The translations under genes were made by a program, and so were the position numbers. From Chloroflexi bacterium TSY (GTDB lineage Bacteria; Chloroflexota; Anaerolineae; Caldilineales; Caldilineaceae), in the NCBI GenBank assembly GCA_019217005.1, contig JAHBNG010000021.1:1-64000 (forward strand): 64,000 bases of DNA. Direction: 5' to 3'. The notes below the pieces were generated by a model, which saw nothing but the letters and a program-made list of their open reading frames with translations, was not told the origin of the DNA and searched no databases. Below are positions 35,783 to 45,458 of this stretch, in pieces. How positions within the stretch are numbered: the stretch's first letter is position 1; each line of letters starts with the position of its first letter.

Positions 35783-35887
35783 ATCAGCGTAAATTGCAAA
35801 AAATAAGAAGACAAGCAGGAAGCTGATCAACGCCACAACCTCAGAAAAATTAGATAAACGATGTCGAAGATTGGCTAATGCTTGCAT
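35783..35887 (-). pseudogene. Permease 2, N-terminal exon-like remnant
   Basis: ATG 35887 begins MQALANLRHRLSNFSEVVAL followed by ISFLLVFLFFAIYAD, the first membrane helix of permease 2. It is cut at the IS copy B duplication. It follows the lacI-type gene by 24 bp, so regulator and permease were co-transcribed. Confidence 0.85.
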
Positions 35888-35911
35888 GGAGTACCCATCT
35901 TTATAATTTCT

Positions 35912-36862
35912 TTAATCCCTTAAAACGTTGGACGTGTTCTTCTTTTGTGATATTCTCGACTCATCGGGAGGCAGACCAGCCGATTCACGTATGACTAACT
36001 CACACTCTAAGATTTCGTTCTGGATCTCTCGGTTTTGCCACTTGCTTTTAGCAATCAGACCCAACAGTTTCTGCATTGCGCTCGCACCCATTTTTTGGAG
36101 CGGCAGACACACGGTTGTTAAGGGGGATTGACATAGCAGGCTGCCCGAATGTTGTCAAACCCAACGACGCTTAAATCTTTGGGGATCGAAATCTCTTTGC
36201 CATGGCATGTGTTTAAGACGCCAATGGCGGTCTGGTCGTTGTAACAAAAGATGGCCGTAAGTAACCCCAGCCTCCAGGAGGTGTTCCAAACCGAGCCGCC
36301 CACGGTGGATATCGTCTTCAACGTCGAAGTTGGTTACCCATCCTGGATCGACGACAATTTGCGCCTGCTCCAGTGACTGTTTATAGCCAAGCAGCCGCTC
36401 TTCGTTGGTCAGCGGACGGTTTGGTGCGCCAATGTAGCCAATGCGCCGGTGGCCAGATGCAAGCAGATGCTTCACGGCAAACGCTGCGCCCCCAACGTTG
36501 TCAACATTGACCGATGGGCGTTCATCGTCTATTTTTTCGCTGTCCAGCAGAACGCGTACAGGGTCGCTGCGCGATGTGCTGATGAAGATGCTGTAGCCGC
36601 GATCTTGTGCAACGCTCTCTGCTCCTTCAACAAAATCCATCACAACTGGATCGGCAATCGAGGTGACAAGCATCCTAATGGTGAAGGTTTGCTGGGTGTG
36701 TTGGCTTTGGGCAAATGAATTGGGTACATAACCCATTTCATTTGCCAGTCGCACAATACGATCGGTTGTATTGGGAGGAATCCGAGTGTCTCCGCGCAGC
36801 GTACGTGATACAGTTGCATGGGACACGCCCGCCGATCTGGCGATATCTTTAAGTGTAATCAC
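35912..36862 (-). pseudogene. LacI-family transcriptional regulator, internally deleted and frameshifted
   Basis: GTG 36862 begins ITLKDIARSAGVSHATVSRTLRGD, a clear LacI helix-turn-helix and hinge. The sugar-binding core follows (MLVTSIADPVVMDFVEGAE, PSVNVDNVGGAAFAVKHLL, RRIGYIGAP). Between SRSDP and PSVNVDN about 40 residues normally present are missing. Frame changes near 36250 and 36118 (a C run) connect to FCYNDQTAIGVL, SVVGFDNI and a C-terminus ending at 35912. As sequenced it is non-functional. It would have controlled the adjacent sugar transporter and perhaps the GH3/pca genes. Confidence 0.82.
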
Positions 36863-37038
36863 GAGATGAGAGAGCTTTGAGGCTCTTCCAGAAAATAAAA
36901 TGCCCAATCCGATTGGAGAAGCCATTGCGGAATGGAATGGCTCCATTCCAGAGAGATCTGCTCATTTTGGTGAGTAATTATTTTTCTGGAATAACCTAAG
37001 TCAAATTGGGGGATGGGAGCAAAATACGTAATCTTTAT

Positions 37039-37087
37039 GCACACGTGTGCGCGGTGAATTTATAGCATATAAGCTTCAGTGTGTCAA
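37039..37087 (-). promoter_or_regulatory. Sigma70-like promoter with palindromic operator upstream of lacI-type gene
   Basis: On the minus strand TTGACA (37087-37082), a 17-bp spacer and TATAAA (37064-37059) form a near-consensus promoter. A perfect 12-bp palindrome, GCACACGTGTGC (37039-37050), lies at the expected transcription start, a typical place for a LacI-family operator. It would drive lacI, permease 2, the binding protein, permease 1 and the ATPase, with autoregulation. Inferred from sequence only. Confidence 0.65.
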
Positions 37088-37156
37088 ATTCAAAGACCAG
37101 CAATCATCAATTTCCAACGCTGGTTCCAGCGTGGCGAAACTTGGGCTATTCTGGCT

Positions 37157-38816
37157 CTATGCGTATCCTAGCCCATGACCAAAGGGAAAGAGCGGATTGT
37201 CCGAGTCATAGGGCACGTCCGGCTTTTGCCGATAAACTGCTTCCATGGTACCAGGCATTTCGAAGGGTAATTTGCCCGATGGATTGAAATGACCAAAAAT
37301 CAGATCGAGTACAGCCCTGTCATCTGCCCCAAATTCTCCCAACAGTGCTACGCACGCTTCGGCAATCTCTGGAATGACCGCGGGCCGATCCAGGTGCATG
37401 ACGACGATGGCAGGCCGCTGGGACAGAATCGCCAAAATCCGCGCCTTGGCTTCATCTTTGAAATCCAGGTCACCGGCGTGGAACATGCGCTCCAAAAAGT
37501 TGCCCGTGTCGCGCGTTTGGAAGGGTGTATCGAGCCGCAAAATGGCAACATCGGCCTCATCGAGATTGGCCGTCACTGCGCCGTAATTGCTGGCGATCTC
37601 TGGATCGATGCGTTCCAGATAGAGTTTGGGGCGACCCGATAGTGGCAAAGCTGGAGCGCCAGCACCACCGTTCTTGAGCAGCACAATGGACTTGCGCTGC
37701 GCCTCAGCTCCCGCGGCCACAAACCGAGCGTTGCCCACAACTTGCTCCGCAGCATCGAGGTCCACATACGGGTTATCAAAGAGGCCCAGCCGGAACTTGT
37801 CGCGCAAGATGCGCCGCACAGATTCATCCAGCCGCGCGTCGCTGACCAACCCATAGTCGGTGCAGACCACGCCATCAAAGCCATAATGGCCGCGCAGTAG
37901 ATCGGTGATGATGGCTTTGTTGTACCCAAAGCCCACTTCTTCATAGGCTAGCCCGACCGGCACACCATAGTAGGGCATAATCTGGGCTGTGTTGGCTTCA
38001 AACGCGGCTTCAAAAGGACGGAGGTGGTAGTCAAAATTGTTGCCCGGATAGATCTGCTCTTTGCCATACGGGAAGTGGGGATCTTCGCTGTCTTTGGGGC
38101 CCACCACCTGGAAAGTGCTTGGTCATGCAGGCTACGCTTTGGGTGTCGATTTTTTCACCCTGGAAGCCCCGAATATAGGCTTTGATCATGCGTGAGGCCA
38201 ATTCTGCATCTTCGCCAAAGGTGCCGTTGATTCTGCCCCAGCGTGGCTCGGTTGCCAGATCCGCCATGGGGTGAATGGCCACCCGAATGCCGATCGCCAT
38301 GTACTCCTGGCGGGCCATATCAGCAAATGCTTGCACAAGTTCTGGATCATTCGTTGCCGCCAGACCAATCGGTTCCGGCCATTTGGAGAATTGCCCACCC
38401 CGCGCGCTGACTGCTGGGTTAGTCGAGAACGCGTGGCGGGGATCAGTGGCGAAGGTGATGGGAATACCCAATCGCGTTCCTTCGGCCAGCTTCTGCATCT
38501 GGTTCTGCCATTCGGCGGCCAGCCGCGTCTGCGCGATGCTGGGAAAATTGAAGTGGTTCATCAACTGCTCCACCACCATCTTGCCCGGCGCAGATTGGCT
38601 GATGTCACCTTCCAGCAGCGACGCACCACCATCAAAGACGTGAGCCGCAAAGGTTTGGAACATCAAGCCGGCCTTTTCGGCAACGGTCATTTGCGATAGT
38701 AAATCGTTCACCCGCGCTTCAATTGGCAGACGCTGGTCTTCATATGGATCCATCTGACCGTTGCTGTTTAGGTCGCGGTATTCAAAATTGTCGTCAGTGC
38801 GTTGTAGGGTGAGCAC
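37157..38816 (-). pseudogene. Glycoside hydrolase family 3 (beta-glucosidase-like), frameshifted, with internal deletion
   Basis: GTG 38816 follows AAGGAGATATCTT. The N-terminal part has VNDLLSQMTVAEKAGLMFQ, GIPITFATDPRHAF, RWGRINGTFGED and TKHFPGGGP. After a one-base change in GGGCCCC (about 38105) the second ORF continues KDSEDPHFPYGKEQIYPG. The nucleophile region is VVCTDYGLV, but the next residues are SDARLDESVRRIL: about 60-65 residues between these are missing. The C-terminal domain ends NPLFPFGHGLGY. There is no signal peptide. It would hydrolyse beta-glycosides inside the cell, fitting a glycoside importer. Confidence 0.85.
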
Positions 38817-38926
38817 AAGATATCTCCTTCTTTCAATCAAAATTGGGGTTCATAACTGCGTTCATCGGTTTACCTGCTTACTGTCAAAACCTGCCGTTTT
38901 CTTGAAATGTATTAAAGCCTATCCAT

Positions 38927-39620
38927 TTATCTAACAGTAGTTGCAATGAGTACTTCGGCTAGCGTCTCCGGCATGGTCAGAAAGGGTGAGTGACTTGTCT
39001 GAAGTGTGTGGATGTGGGTTTTGTTACCCATCTGAATATCCACCTGTGCAATCATTTTGTCTTGCATTTCGATGGTAATTGCCTTGTCATCGGTACAGCG
39101 AATGTAATGACGAGGTATTCGGCCAAATCTCTCCGCCGTTATGGGTGAAGGTTCTTTCGTAACCTGGGCTGGCTCATCTGGATGGAGTTCATTTAGAATC
39201 CAAACGAAGTCATCATCTGAAACATCTCCATAAAACGCGTCTCGCACCTTTGCCAAATATTCGGTATCTTGTGATTTGGGGTCAATGCGTTGTGCGCCCA
39301 CGATTTTCGGACTCGCCAATCTTAACAAACGCACAGCCCCAAGTGGAGTACCGTCTTCAAACGTGAAATCAAAAGTGAACATGCCGTTCGGCAACATAAA
39401 CGCGGCGAGATAGACAATTCTGTGTATTTGGTCGTAGGCGATTTCCCCAACTTGATTGAGGGTCAATCCTCCTAATGAATGTCCGACAAGCACAACTTGT
39501 CCATTGCTTTTGTGGTGGCTTCTTCGATAGCCATGAGAGTTGCCAGATTTCGTTGAGATTGGGTGTCGTTAGGGTAACGCTCGGCTGATTTTCGTAAAGT
39601 TGAATCGTTTTGATAATCAT
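38927..39620 (-). pseudogene. Alpha/beta hydrolase (salicylate-esterase-like), N-terminally eroded
   Basis: The main ORF has the nucleophile elbow LVGHSLGGLTL and the catalytic His region LQTSHSPFLTMPETL near the end, with PSPITAERFGRIPRHYI typical of this esterase group. The first strand with the HGxWHG oxyanion motif is absent; upstream, another frame (39620-39495) gives an unrelated-looking start and a helix (ATLMAIEEATTKAMDKL). A frame change near 39494 is required. Probably non-functional. It lies between pcaB and GH3 on the same strand. Confidence 0.7.
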
Positions 39621-39623
39621 AGC

Positions 39624-40940
39624 TTATTGATAGTTCTTGACGGCGTTTAAAACTTGGTCGATCTGCGCGTGAGCCACGCCGAGATGGTTGTGCTCAGTAC
39701 GAAGGGTCTCCCAATCCAAAGCGATCTTCACCTGGATCTTTACAGCATCAACCAAATGTTGCTTATTGTCAATAGCGATTTGAATCGCTCTCTGCACGAT
39801 TCGTACAGCATCGACGCGGGGCATAGTTTTGGCAAGAGCAAAGGTCACGGCCTCGGCCAACATCATCCCATTCGATTCAGCTACGTTGCGCTGCATCTTT
39901 GTTGCATTCACAACCAGATTCTCAGCCAGCCAACCAGCTTTTTCCAGCGCAGCCGCGGTCTTTGAAAGCATGGCCGGGAATGTACCATTCGGCCTGCCAG
40001 CTATCGGTTGCCCGTTCGTGCTGATGGAGCAGCGCGCCATGCAGTGTACTCAAGTGGCCACTGGTCATGCGGTGAATGGCAACGATGGCCTCGCTGGTCA
40101 TGGGGTTGCGCTTTTGGGGCATGGTGCTGCTGCCGCCGCGCGCCGGATCGCCGCCCTCGACCACCTCACCTACTTCGTTTTGGGCCAGCAGGATGATGTC
40201 GGTCGCCATCTTGGCCAGCGAACCTGTCAGCAGAACGAGCCAGTTAGCAAATTCGACCAACCCATCGCGCTGAGTATGCCAAGTGGTTAGAGGTACACTC
40301 AGGTTGAGCCTGTGGGCTAATTCACGCTGAACGCGCAGGCCATCCTCTCCCAATGCGGCCAACGTTCCTGCTGCGCCCCAAACTGAATGACCAGCAAGCG
40401 CGGTCGCAGTTCAGTAAGACGTTCGCGATGGCGGAGCAGCGGTGCAAGCCAATTTGCCACTTTTACACCAAATGTAATTGGCAATGCCTGCTGCGAATGG
40501 GTACGGCCAGCCATCAGGGTTGCACGATGTTCATCCGCAAGAGTCGCCAGCCGTGAAATAACCTGGTCAAGAAGTGGCTCTATGACCACATCCAACGCGT
40601 CTCGAATCTGCATGACGAACGCCGTGTCCATAATGTCTTGGGTCGTGGCCCCATGATGAACAAGATCGGCTGCGGGTGGTCCAACATGTTTACGCAACTG
40701 CTTGACCAACTCGGCGATAGGGACACCGGTCTGTTCCATAGCCACTTCTAGTGCGGTAACATTCGGCTGGAAGTGCAACGCGGAACGAGAAATCTGTGCC
40801 ACGGATTGTTGGTCGATGATGCCCAACGAGCCTTGCACCTCCGCCAATGCAACTTCGATCAACACCCAACGTCTGAGCGTCTCCGCCTCTGATAAGATAT
40901 CCAAAATATCGGGATGGTTGAGGTGGCTAGTTAAGAGCAT
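39624..40940 (-). pseudogene. pcaB: 3-carboxy-cis,cis-muconate cycloisomerase, two frameshifts
   Basis: ATG 40940 begins LLTSHLNHPDILDILSEA. The fumarase/aspartase-superfamily signature GGSSTMPQKRNPM is present, with the class motifs VHHGATTQDIMDTA and LMAGRTHSQQALPITFG, and the C-terminal domain ends at 39624. Two frame breaks fall in homopolymers: a missing G in the GGGG run near 40375 and an extra C near 39985. Correcting both gives one complete protein of about 440 residues. The enzyme closes 3-carboxymuconate to 4-carboxymuconolactone in protocatechuate catabolism. It is directly downstream of pcaG. Confidence 0.88.
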
Positions 40941-41025
40941 GTTGTTTTCGCTTATCTCCCAAAAGTGTGCAAAGTGGTTGCTGCCACCCTGAGCAAATTC
41001 TCGTGCGCACTTTTGTGACATTGTT

Positions 41026-41580
41026 TTATGGCTCAAAGAAAACTGTCTCGTCCTCGCCCTGCATTCTGAAATCAAGGCGATAGATTGGCGTCCCTTCGCT
41101 GTCATCGCGTTGGGCGATCAATGTGTGGCGGCGCTCTTTGGGAATGTTGTTGAGGATCGGGTCGGCTGAATTATCCTCATCCGAAAAGTAGAGACGGGTC
41201 ACCACATGGAGCAGCAACCCCCGCATGAGAATACGTACGTTGATGTGTGGAGCCATATCGTCCACAGCGCCGGGGCGAATGGTTCTAAATGAGTAGAACC
41301 CTTTGTCATTTGTTTCCGAACGACCATAGCCGAAGAACGCACCATCAGCACCGCTTTGGCGAGCATCCTTGCTGTGGTTGTAGATCCCGTTGGCGTCGGC
41401 CTGCCAGATCTCGACGACGCCATCACTGATCGGTGCGCCATCACCATCTAAAATACATCCTGTTAGGTTAATGCGCTCGCCAGCCGTCTCATCCTGCACC
41501 AAATTGTTCAATTCGCCATAGACCATGCCAATCGAGAAGAAGGGGCCGACAGTCTGGCTTGCACTTTGCTGTTTCATCAT
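41026..41580 (-). CDS. pcaG: Protocatechuate 3,4-dioxygenase alpha subunit
   Basis: 184 residues: SASQTVGPFFSIGM at the N-terminus, VVEIWQADANGIYNH, GFYSFRTIRPGAV and PHINVRILMRGLLLHVVTRLYF. This is the alpha-subunit pattern, in which the iron ligands of the beta subunit are not all kept. With PcaH it forms the Fe(III) intradiol dioxygenase that cleaves protocatechuate to 3-carboxy-cis,cis-muconate. It lies 144 bp after pcaH and 85 bp before pcaB, on the same strand. Confidence 0.93.
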   Translation of the reverse strand: MMKQQSASQTVGPFFSIGMVYGELNNLVQDETAGERINLTGCILDGDGAPISDGVVEIWQADANGIYNHSKDARQSGADGAFFGYGRSETNDKGFYSFRTIRPGAVDDMAPHINVRILMRGLLLHVVTRLYFSDEDNSADPILNNIPKERRHTLIAQRDDSEGTPIYRLDFRMQGEDETVFFEP

Positions 41581-41724
41581 TTTTACTTTCCCTCTGGTTA
41601 GTCCTCTGCAAAAAGGTCAAACCTACCGCGAAGGGCACAAGGAGCGCAATGATTTGCTCTAGAAACCTTAGCGCTCTTTCCGTTCTTCGCGGTGAAATTA
41701 TACTTATTGCAACAGAGTTCCTTG

Positions 41725-42420
41725 TTAGTCCTCGAATGGTGTGCCGCCAAGAATCATGTCGAAGTTGTAACCGAGTGCCCAGTCCGGTTTGGTAATATTG
41801 TGATCGTAAGTAGCAATCAACGTCTCTCTGGCCGCATCATTGGGCAGCCCGTTGAAGATTGGGTCGAGGGCCAACAACGGATCGCCAGGGAAGTACATTT
41901 GGGTAACGAGCCGTGAAATGAAATTAGTGCCAAAGACGGAGAAGTGAATGTGGGCAGGGCGCCACGCATTATCATGGTTCCCCCACGGATAGGCGCCTGG
42001 TTTAACAGTAACAAATCGATACTCACCGCGGTCATTGGTCATCACGCGGCCGCCACCGGTGAAGTTCGGATCGAGTGGTGCATCGTGGATTTCGCGCTTG
42101 TGCAGGTAGCGTCCGGCTGCGTTGGCCTGCCAAACTTCGACCAGCGCATTTGGAATGGGCCGACCGCGCTCATCCAGCAGCTTTCCGGTGACAATGATGC
42201 GCTCGCCCAGCGGTTCGCCGTTGATACGCCCATTCATGGTCAAATCGCCATCCAGTTCCGTCACGCTGTCATGGCCGAAGGCGGGTCCGGTCAATTCGGA
42301 AAGGGTCTGTTGCATTGGAATGAGCGGCTTTGTTGGCGACCGCTTGACGGTTGATTTGTAGTCGGGCCACAGGTAGGGCGGATGACTGGATTGATCGATT
42401 TGGGTGACTTGTTTGGTCAT
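41725..42420 (-). CDS. pcaH: Protocatechuate 3,4-dioxygenase beta subunit
   Basis: I chose the start at ATG 42420 (MTKQVTQID). 231 residues with LSELTGPAFG, ALVEVWQANAAGRYLHK, YRFVTVKPGAYPWGNHDNAWRPAHIHFSVFG (fourteen-residue core containing the tyrosine and two histidine iron ligands) and LVTQMYFPGDPL. It is the catalytic iron-binding subunit of the intradiol dioxygenase. It precedes pcaG as in most bacteria. Confidence 0.93.
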   Translation of the reverse strand: MTKQVTQIDQSSHPPYLWPDYKSTVKRSPTKPLIPMQQTLSELTGPAFGHDSVTELDGDLTMNGRINGEPLGERIIVTGKLLDERGRPIPNALVEVWQANAAGRYLHKREIHDAPLDPNFTGGGRVMTNDRGEYRFVTVKPGAYPWGNHDNAWRPAHIHFSVFGTNFISRLVTQMYFPGDPLLALDPIFNGLPNDAARETLIATYDHNITKPDWALGYNFDMILGGTPFED

Positions 42421-42547
42421 ATGATTCTCCGGGTGATGAATGAATAAAGTTGTGGCTAGTCGCTTGTCCTTGGTCCTTTGCCACAGGACAACCAGTGACC
42501 AAGTATAAATGACAAAGGACCAACCACGAACTAAATCAGTTCGTATC

Positions 42548-43692
42548 TCAATCCGGTGTCGTGTGGCGCTCTGCGTAAATCTGTTTGGCGATTTGAATAG
42601 CGGTGTTGGCAGCGGGAATTCCTGCATAGATAGCGACATGATGAAGCACCTGCTTGAGTTCATCGGGCGTCACACCTGTGTTTTCTGTTGCGCGAACGTG
42701 TATGGCAAACTCATGTTCTTTGCCTAGTGCTGCGAGCATGGCTAGCGTAATCAACTGGCGTGTTTTGGGATCCAGCGTATTGCCTGCCCAGACGGTTCCC
42801 CAAGCAAATTCAGTAATGAACTGCTGAAAATCGGCGTCAAAGGAGGTGATGTTGGCATTAGCGCGGTCAACGTGAGCATCGCCTAACACAGATCGGCGAA
42901 TGGTCATACCGACCTCAAATCGGCTGGTTGGCTGTTGAGAGAGAAATGTTTTGATGGCGTGAGCCGTGGCGTTGGGCTGTTCCCAACAGGGCAGATGTCC
43001 AGCATTGTTAACCTCTTGAAAAGTGGCGTTGGGCAGAGCGCCAGCCAGTTCTTGTACTAACGCTGGCGGAGTGGCGCTATCTTCTGCGCCGCAGAGTACC
43101 AGAGTTGGCATGGTCAGCGCGGCCAAGGTGGGGCGCAAGTCTGCATCGCGGATGGCAGCGCAGGTGCCGGTGTAGCCGTCGATGGGCGTGCGGGTCAGCA
43201 TAATGTGTCCTGCTTGGCGCAAAGCTTTTGGCACGTCCAGCGCAAACCAGCGGTCGAGAATGGCCTCTACAAGATGAGCCATGCCGTGCTGCTCAAGCGT
43301 ATCAATGCGTTGATTCCAAACATCTGCATCACCAATTTTGCCTGCCGTGTCTAGCAATACCATTGCTTGAACGCGTTGTGGATGCTGGGCAGCAAAGTCG
43401 AGGGAAATCATGCCGCCAACGGAGACGCCGACCAGGATCACTTTGTCGAGCTGTAAATGATCGAGCAGGCCAAGTAGGTCGTTTGTGTGATCGCGTAGCG
43501 TGTAGGGCGCGGGGGAGCGTCCGATAGACCGTGGCCGCGTTTGTCATAACGAACGGTTTGCACGTGTGCGAGTTGGGCAGCAACTTCATCCCAAATGTGT
43601 AGATTTGTGCCCAATGAGTTGAGAAAGACGATAGGCGTTCCACCAGAGCCAGCCGTTTCGTAGCGTAGGGTGACGTTGTCTAGGTGGATTAC
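42548..43692 (-). pseudogene. pcaL: Fused 3-oxoadipate enol-lactonase / 4-carboxymuconolactone decarboxylase, one frameshift
   Basis: The N-terminal alpha/beta-hydrolase half (PcaD) reads LDNVTLRYETAGSGG, VRYDKRGHGLSDAP, nucleophile elbow LVGVSVGGMISL, and acid and His regions VLCGAEDSATP and NNAGHLP. The C-terminal half (PcaC) reads RRSVLGDAHVDRA, EFAWGTVWAGNTLDPKTRQLI and VRATENTGVTPDEL. A missing C in a CCCCC run near 43515 breaks the frame after SDAPP; restoring it gives one fused chain. There is no start codon of its own: it runs directly from an amidohydrolase N-terminus. Confidence 0.86.
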
Positions 43693-43852
43693 GATAGTAG
43701 GCGACGGTTTCGTCTATGGTTGGCCGCTTGTCAAACTTAAAATACTTGGAGGCCGCTTCGTCAAATTCCTTCCCATAATCGTCATAAGGCTGGCGGCAGG
43801 AGACTTCGGCGTGGGTATGAATATCGATGGCGACGAGATCGTTTATATTCAT
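43692..43852 (-). pseudogene. N-terminal fragment of an aromatic-pathway amidohydrolase
   Basis: ATG 43852 begins NINDLVAIDIHTHAEVSCRQ and runs on to KRPTIDETVAYYR, the start of a TIM-barrel amidohydrolase with its HTH metal motif. After about 53 residues the sequence jumps straight into the beginning of pcaL. The remaining 230 or so residues are missing, so a deletion has fused the two genes' starts. Confidence 0.8.
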
Positions 43853-44021
43853 GGGTTTATTCCGCTTTGCTAGTTGGACGATGAGGCAGTTTACAAAGCC
43901 GCCCCGCCATAACTGGATTGCTGGCTAAATATTTCCAGAAAACAGGTGGCAACAATCACTGAAAGAGCTATTCCTGGAAGCAGACATCGGCGGCTTAGGC
44001 ACTGGAATCGTCTTTAGTTTT

Positions 44022-44492
44022 CTATACCCCATCCATCAATGCCCCAAGATGTTCCTCATAATGTTCCCCAGACGTTTCATCCAGAATATATTGCCATAAG
44101 GGTATTCCATTTAACCATCTGAAGTAGGTTTCGTCTGTCCAGATATGCTCAGGAATGATTTCGACTAAGGCAATCACTTCCGCAAATGATGCCTGCATTT
44201 CAGCCAATACGTCATCAAGGGTACGATCTTTATTGTGCTCAAATATTTCAGCGTTGCGTTCCGTTCGCTCTTTCAAGGTGATTTCAGGATTACGACTTTC
44301 ATTTTGTAACGATCGGCTAATCATATTGCGCATATGTTGTTCATAGAATGTCAGATGTGCCAAGCCGTCTTTGATAGAATAGGCATAGGGTGAAGCACGG
44401 TGAATCAAGTCTTCCTCACGCATTTGCTTGATATTTTTCAGCAAACGAACACGTTTGGTACGAATCGTGTCTAGAAGTTGCACTTTGTTCAT
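44022..44492 (-). CDS. ClbS/DfsB-like (DinB-fold) four-helix protein
   Basis: 156 residues behind AGGAGAGACAG. The helical pattern (VQLLDTIRTKRVRLLKNIKQM, SIKDGLAHLTFYEQHM, GIPLWQYILDETSGEHYEEHL) matches DinB-fold proteins of the ClbS/DfsB group. The three histidines in LAHLTFYEQH and HYEEH may form a site. Function unknown; the best-known member protects against a genotoxin, but that cannot be transferred here. Confidence 0.6.
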   Translation of the reverse strand: MNKVQLLDTIRTKRVRLLKNIKQMREEDLIHRASPYAYSIKDGLAHLTFYEQHMRNMISRSLQNESRNPEITLKERTERNAEIFEHNKDRTLDDVLAEMQASFAEVIALVEIIPEHIWTDETYFRWLNGIPLWQYILDETSGEHYEEHLGALMDGV

Positions 44493-44602
44493 CTGTCTCT
44501 CCTATTCTAAAGACGGTAATTTTGACCAGTCAGCTACTACCAACAAATCTAACAGATCTTTCGTCGAACGTCTATATCAGCTTGCTGACTATCGAACCAT
44601 CT

Positions 44603-44730
44603 TCACCGCGGTGCCATCCGTAAGGCTCCATCCTTTCCGGTTGAGGCGCGGCATTCATCCAGATTTAGGAAGAGGATTGTCCCAACGTAATCTCGGTTAT
44701 GGCCTGTAATGATCGAGTCCTGCACGAGCC
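44603..44730 (-). pseudogene. C-terminal-region fragment of a feruloyl-CoA synthetase-like ligase
   Basis: About 40 residues, VQDSIITGHNRDYVGTILFL followed by NLDECRAS, match the C-terminal region of feruloyl-CoA/aryl-CoA synthetases. It is joined out of frame to the crotonase fragment just upstream, so everything between was deleted. Tentative because of the length, but the neighbouring crotonase and protocatechuate genes fit a hydroxycinnamate pathway. Confidence 0.5.
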
Positions 44731-44990
44731 GCGCACCAGCCTTGAGCAGTTGCATCCGCAAAATGCCCACATTCACCCACCAGATATTGCACCAGCCCAA
44801 TGGCCTCTCCCTCTGCTGCTTTGAGTAGACGCTCTGTCAGCATCCTGTCCATCATGCGCGCCGCGCCGATAAGCCGCACCACGTTGACCAACGCATCGCC
44901 ACCAACAAAGATACCTCGTTGACCTTCGGGCATGGCAAAAAAGGTGGATGGCTCGGCCACGCGGATGTGCGCCGCCGCTGCCAACTCATT
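44697..44990 (-). pseudogene. Fragment of an enoyl-CoA hydratase/isomerase (crotonase)
   Basis: About 75 residues of a crotonase core: AAHIRVAEPSTFFAMPEGQR, GIFVGGDALVNVVRLIGAA, ERLLKAAEGEAIGLVQYLV. Both the N-terminal CoA-binding part and the C-terminus are missing. With the ligase fragment it may be a relic of ferulate-type side-chain degradation feeding protocatechuate. Confidence 0.65.
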
Positions 44991-45070
44991 TACATAACTA
45001 TGCAGTTACGATATCGAAAACCTCCAAGCTATTCCTGGCCTTTTCCAAACCGGATATCTGACCATTAAGT

Positions 45071-45150
45071 GCTTATCCGAAAAGTTCTGTGACGATGCCT
45101 TCTCACTAGATAAGCGGGTCCGACTCACAACCACTTTTCGGATAGGTTCT
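45071..45150. repeat. Short inverted-repeat element, copy 2
   Basis: GCTTATCCGAAAAGTTCTGTGACGA...GC at the left and CACTTTTCGGATAGGT at the right, as in the copy at 15127. Here it abuts the start of a broken ORF (45153). The rest of the 45000-45458 gap holds only that fragment. Confidence 0.65.
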
Positions 45151-45152
45151 AC

Positions 45153-45297
45153 GGCAAAAGGTAAGTTTGATCTCTATACACTCGATTATCCCCATGCCGA
45201 GGTAAAAGAATCCTTCCTCGATTATATGATTAGCGATTTGCGCTATGATCACGGCACGTTGGCAACACCTATGTGTGTACACAATGTCATGAAGTGA
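45153..45297 (+). pseudogene. C-terminal fragment resembling AAA-ATPase/PD-(D/E)XK (DUF1703-type) proteins
   Basis: The frame GKFDLYTLDYPHAEVKESFLDYM is the characteristic ligand-strand and helix found before the nuclease-like C-terminus of AAA-ATPase-like/DUF1703 proteins. Both ends are missing; the inverted-repeat element marks the left break. Short, so the call is tentative. Confidence 0.45.
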
Positions 45298-45458
45298 AGG
45301 GTCAGATGCGCCCGCGACAAGTGCAACCCATGGCGGTCTCTCTGACTGGCTAGCCATCTTTTAGGTACGCCGTGCGTCGCACTCTTCACTATCTTAACGA
45401 CAATTGGGTGCGTACTTGCCGCCGCAATAATCCAGGCGTATCCAATGAATTCGAACGA

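Noticed and set aside
45106..45357. An 83-codon minus-strand ORF after the inverted-repeat element
   Set aside because: It overlaps the better-supported plus-strand DUF1703-like fragment and starts inside the repeat.
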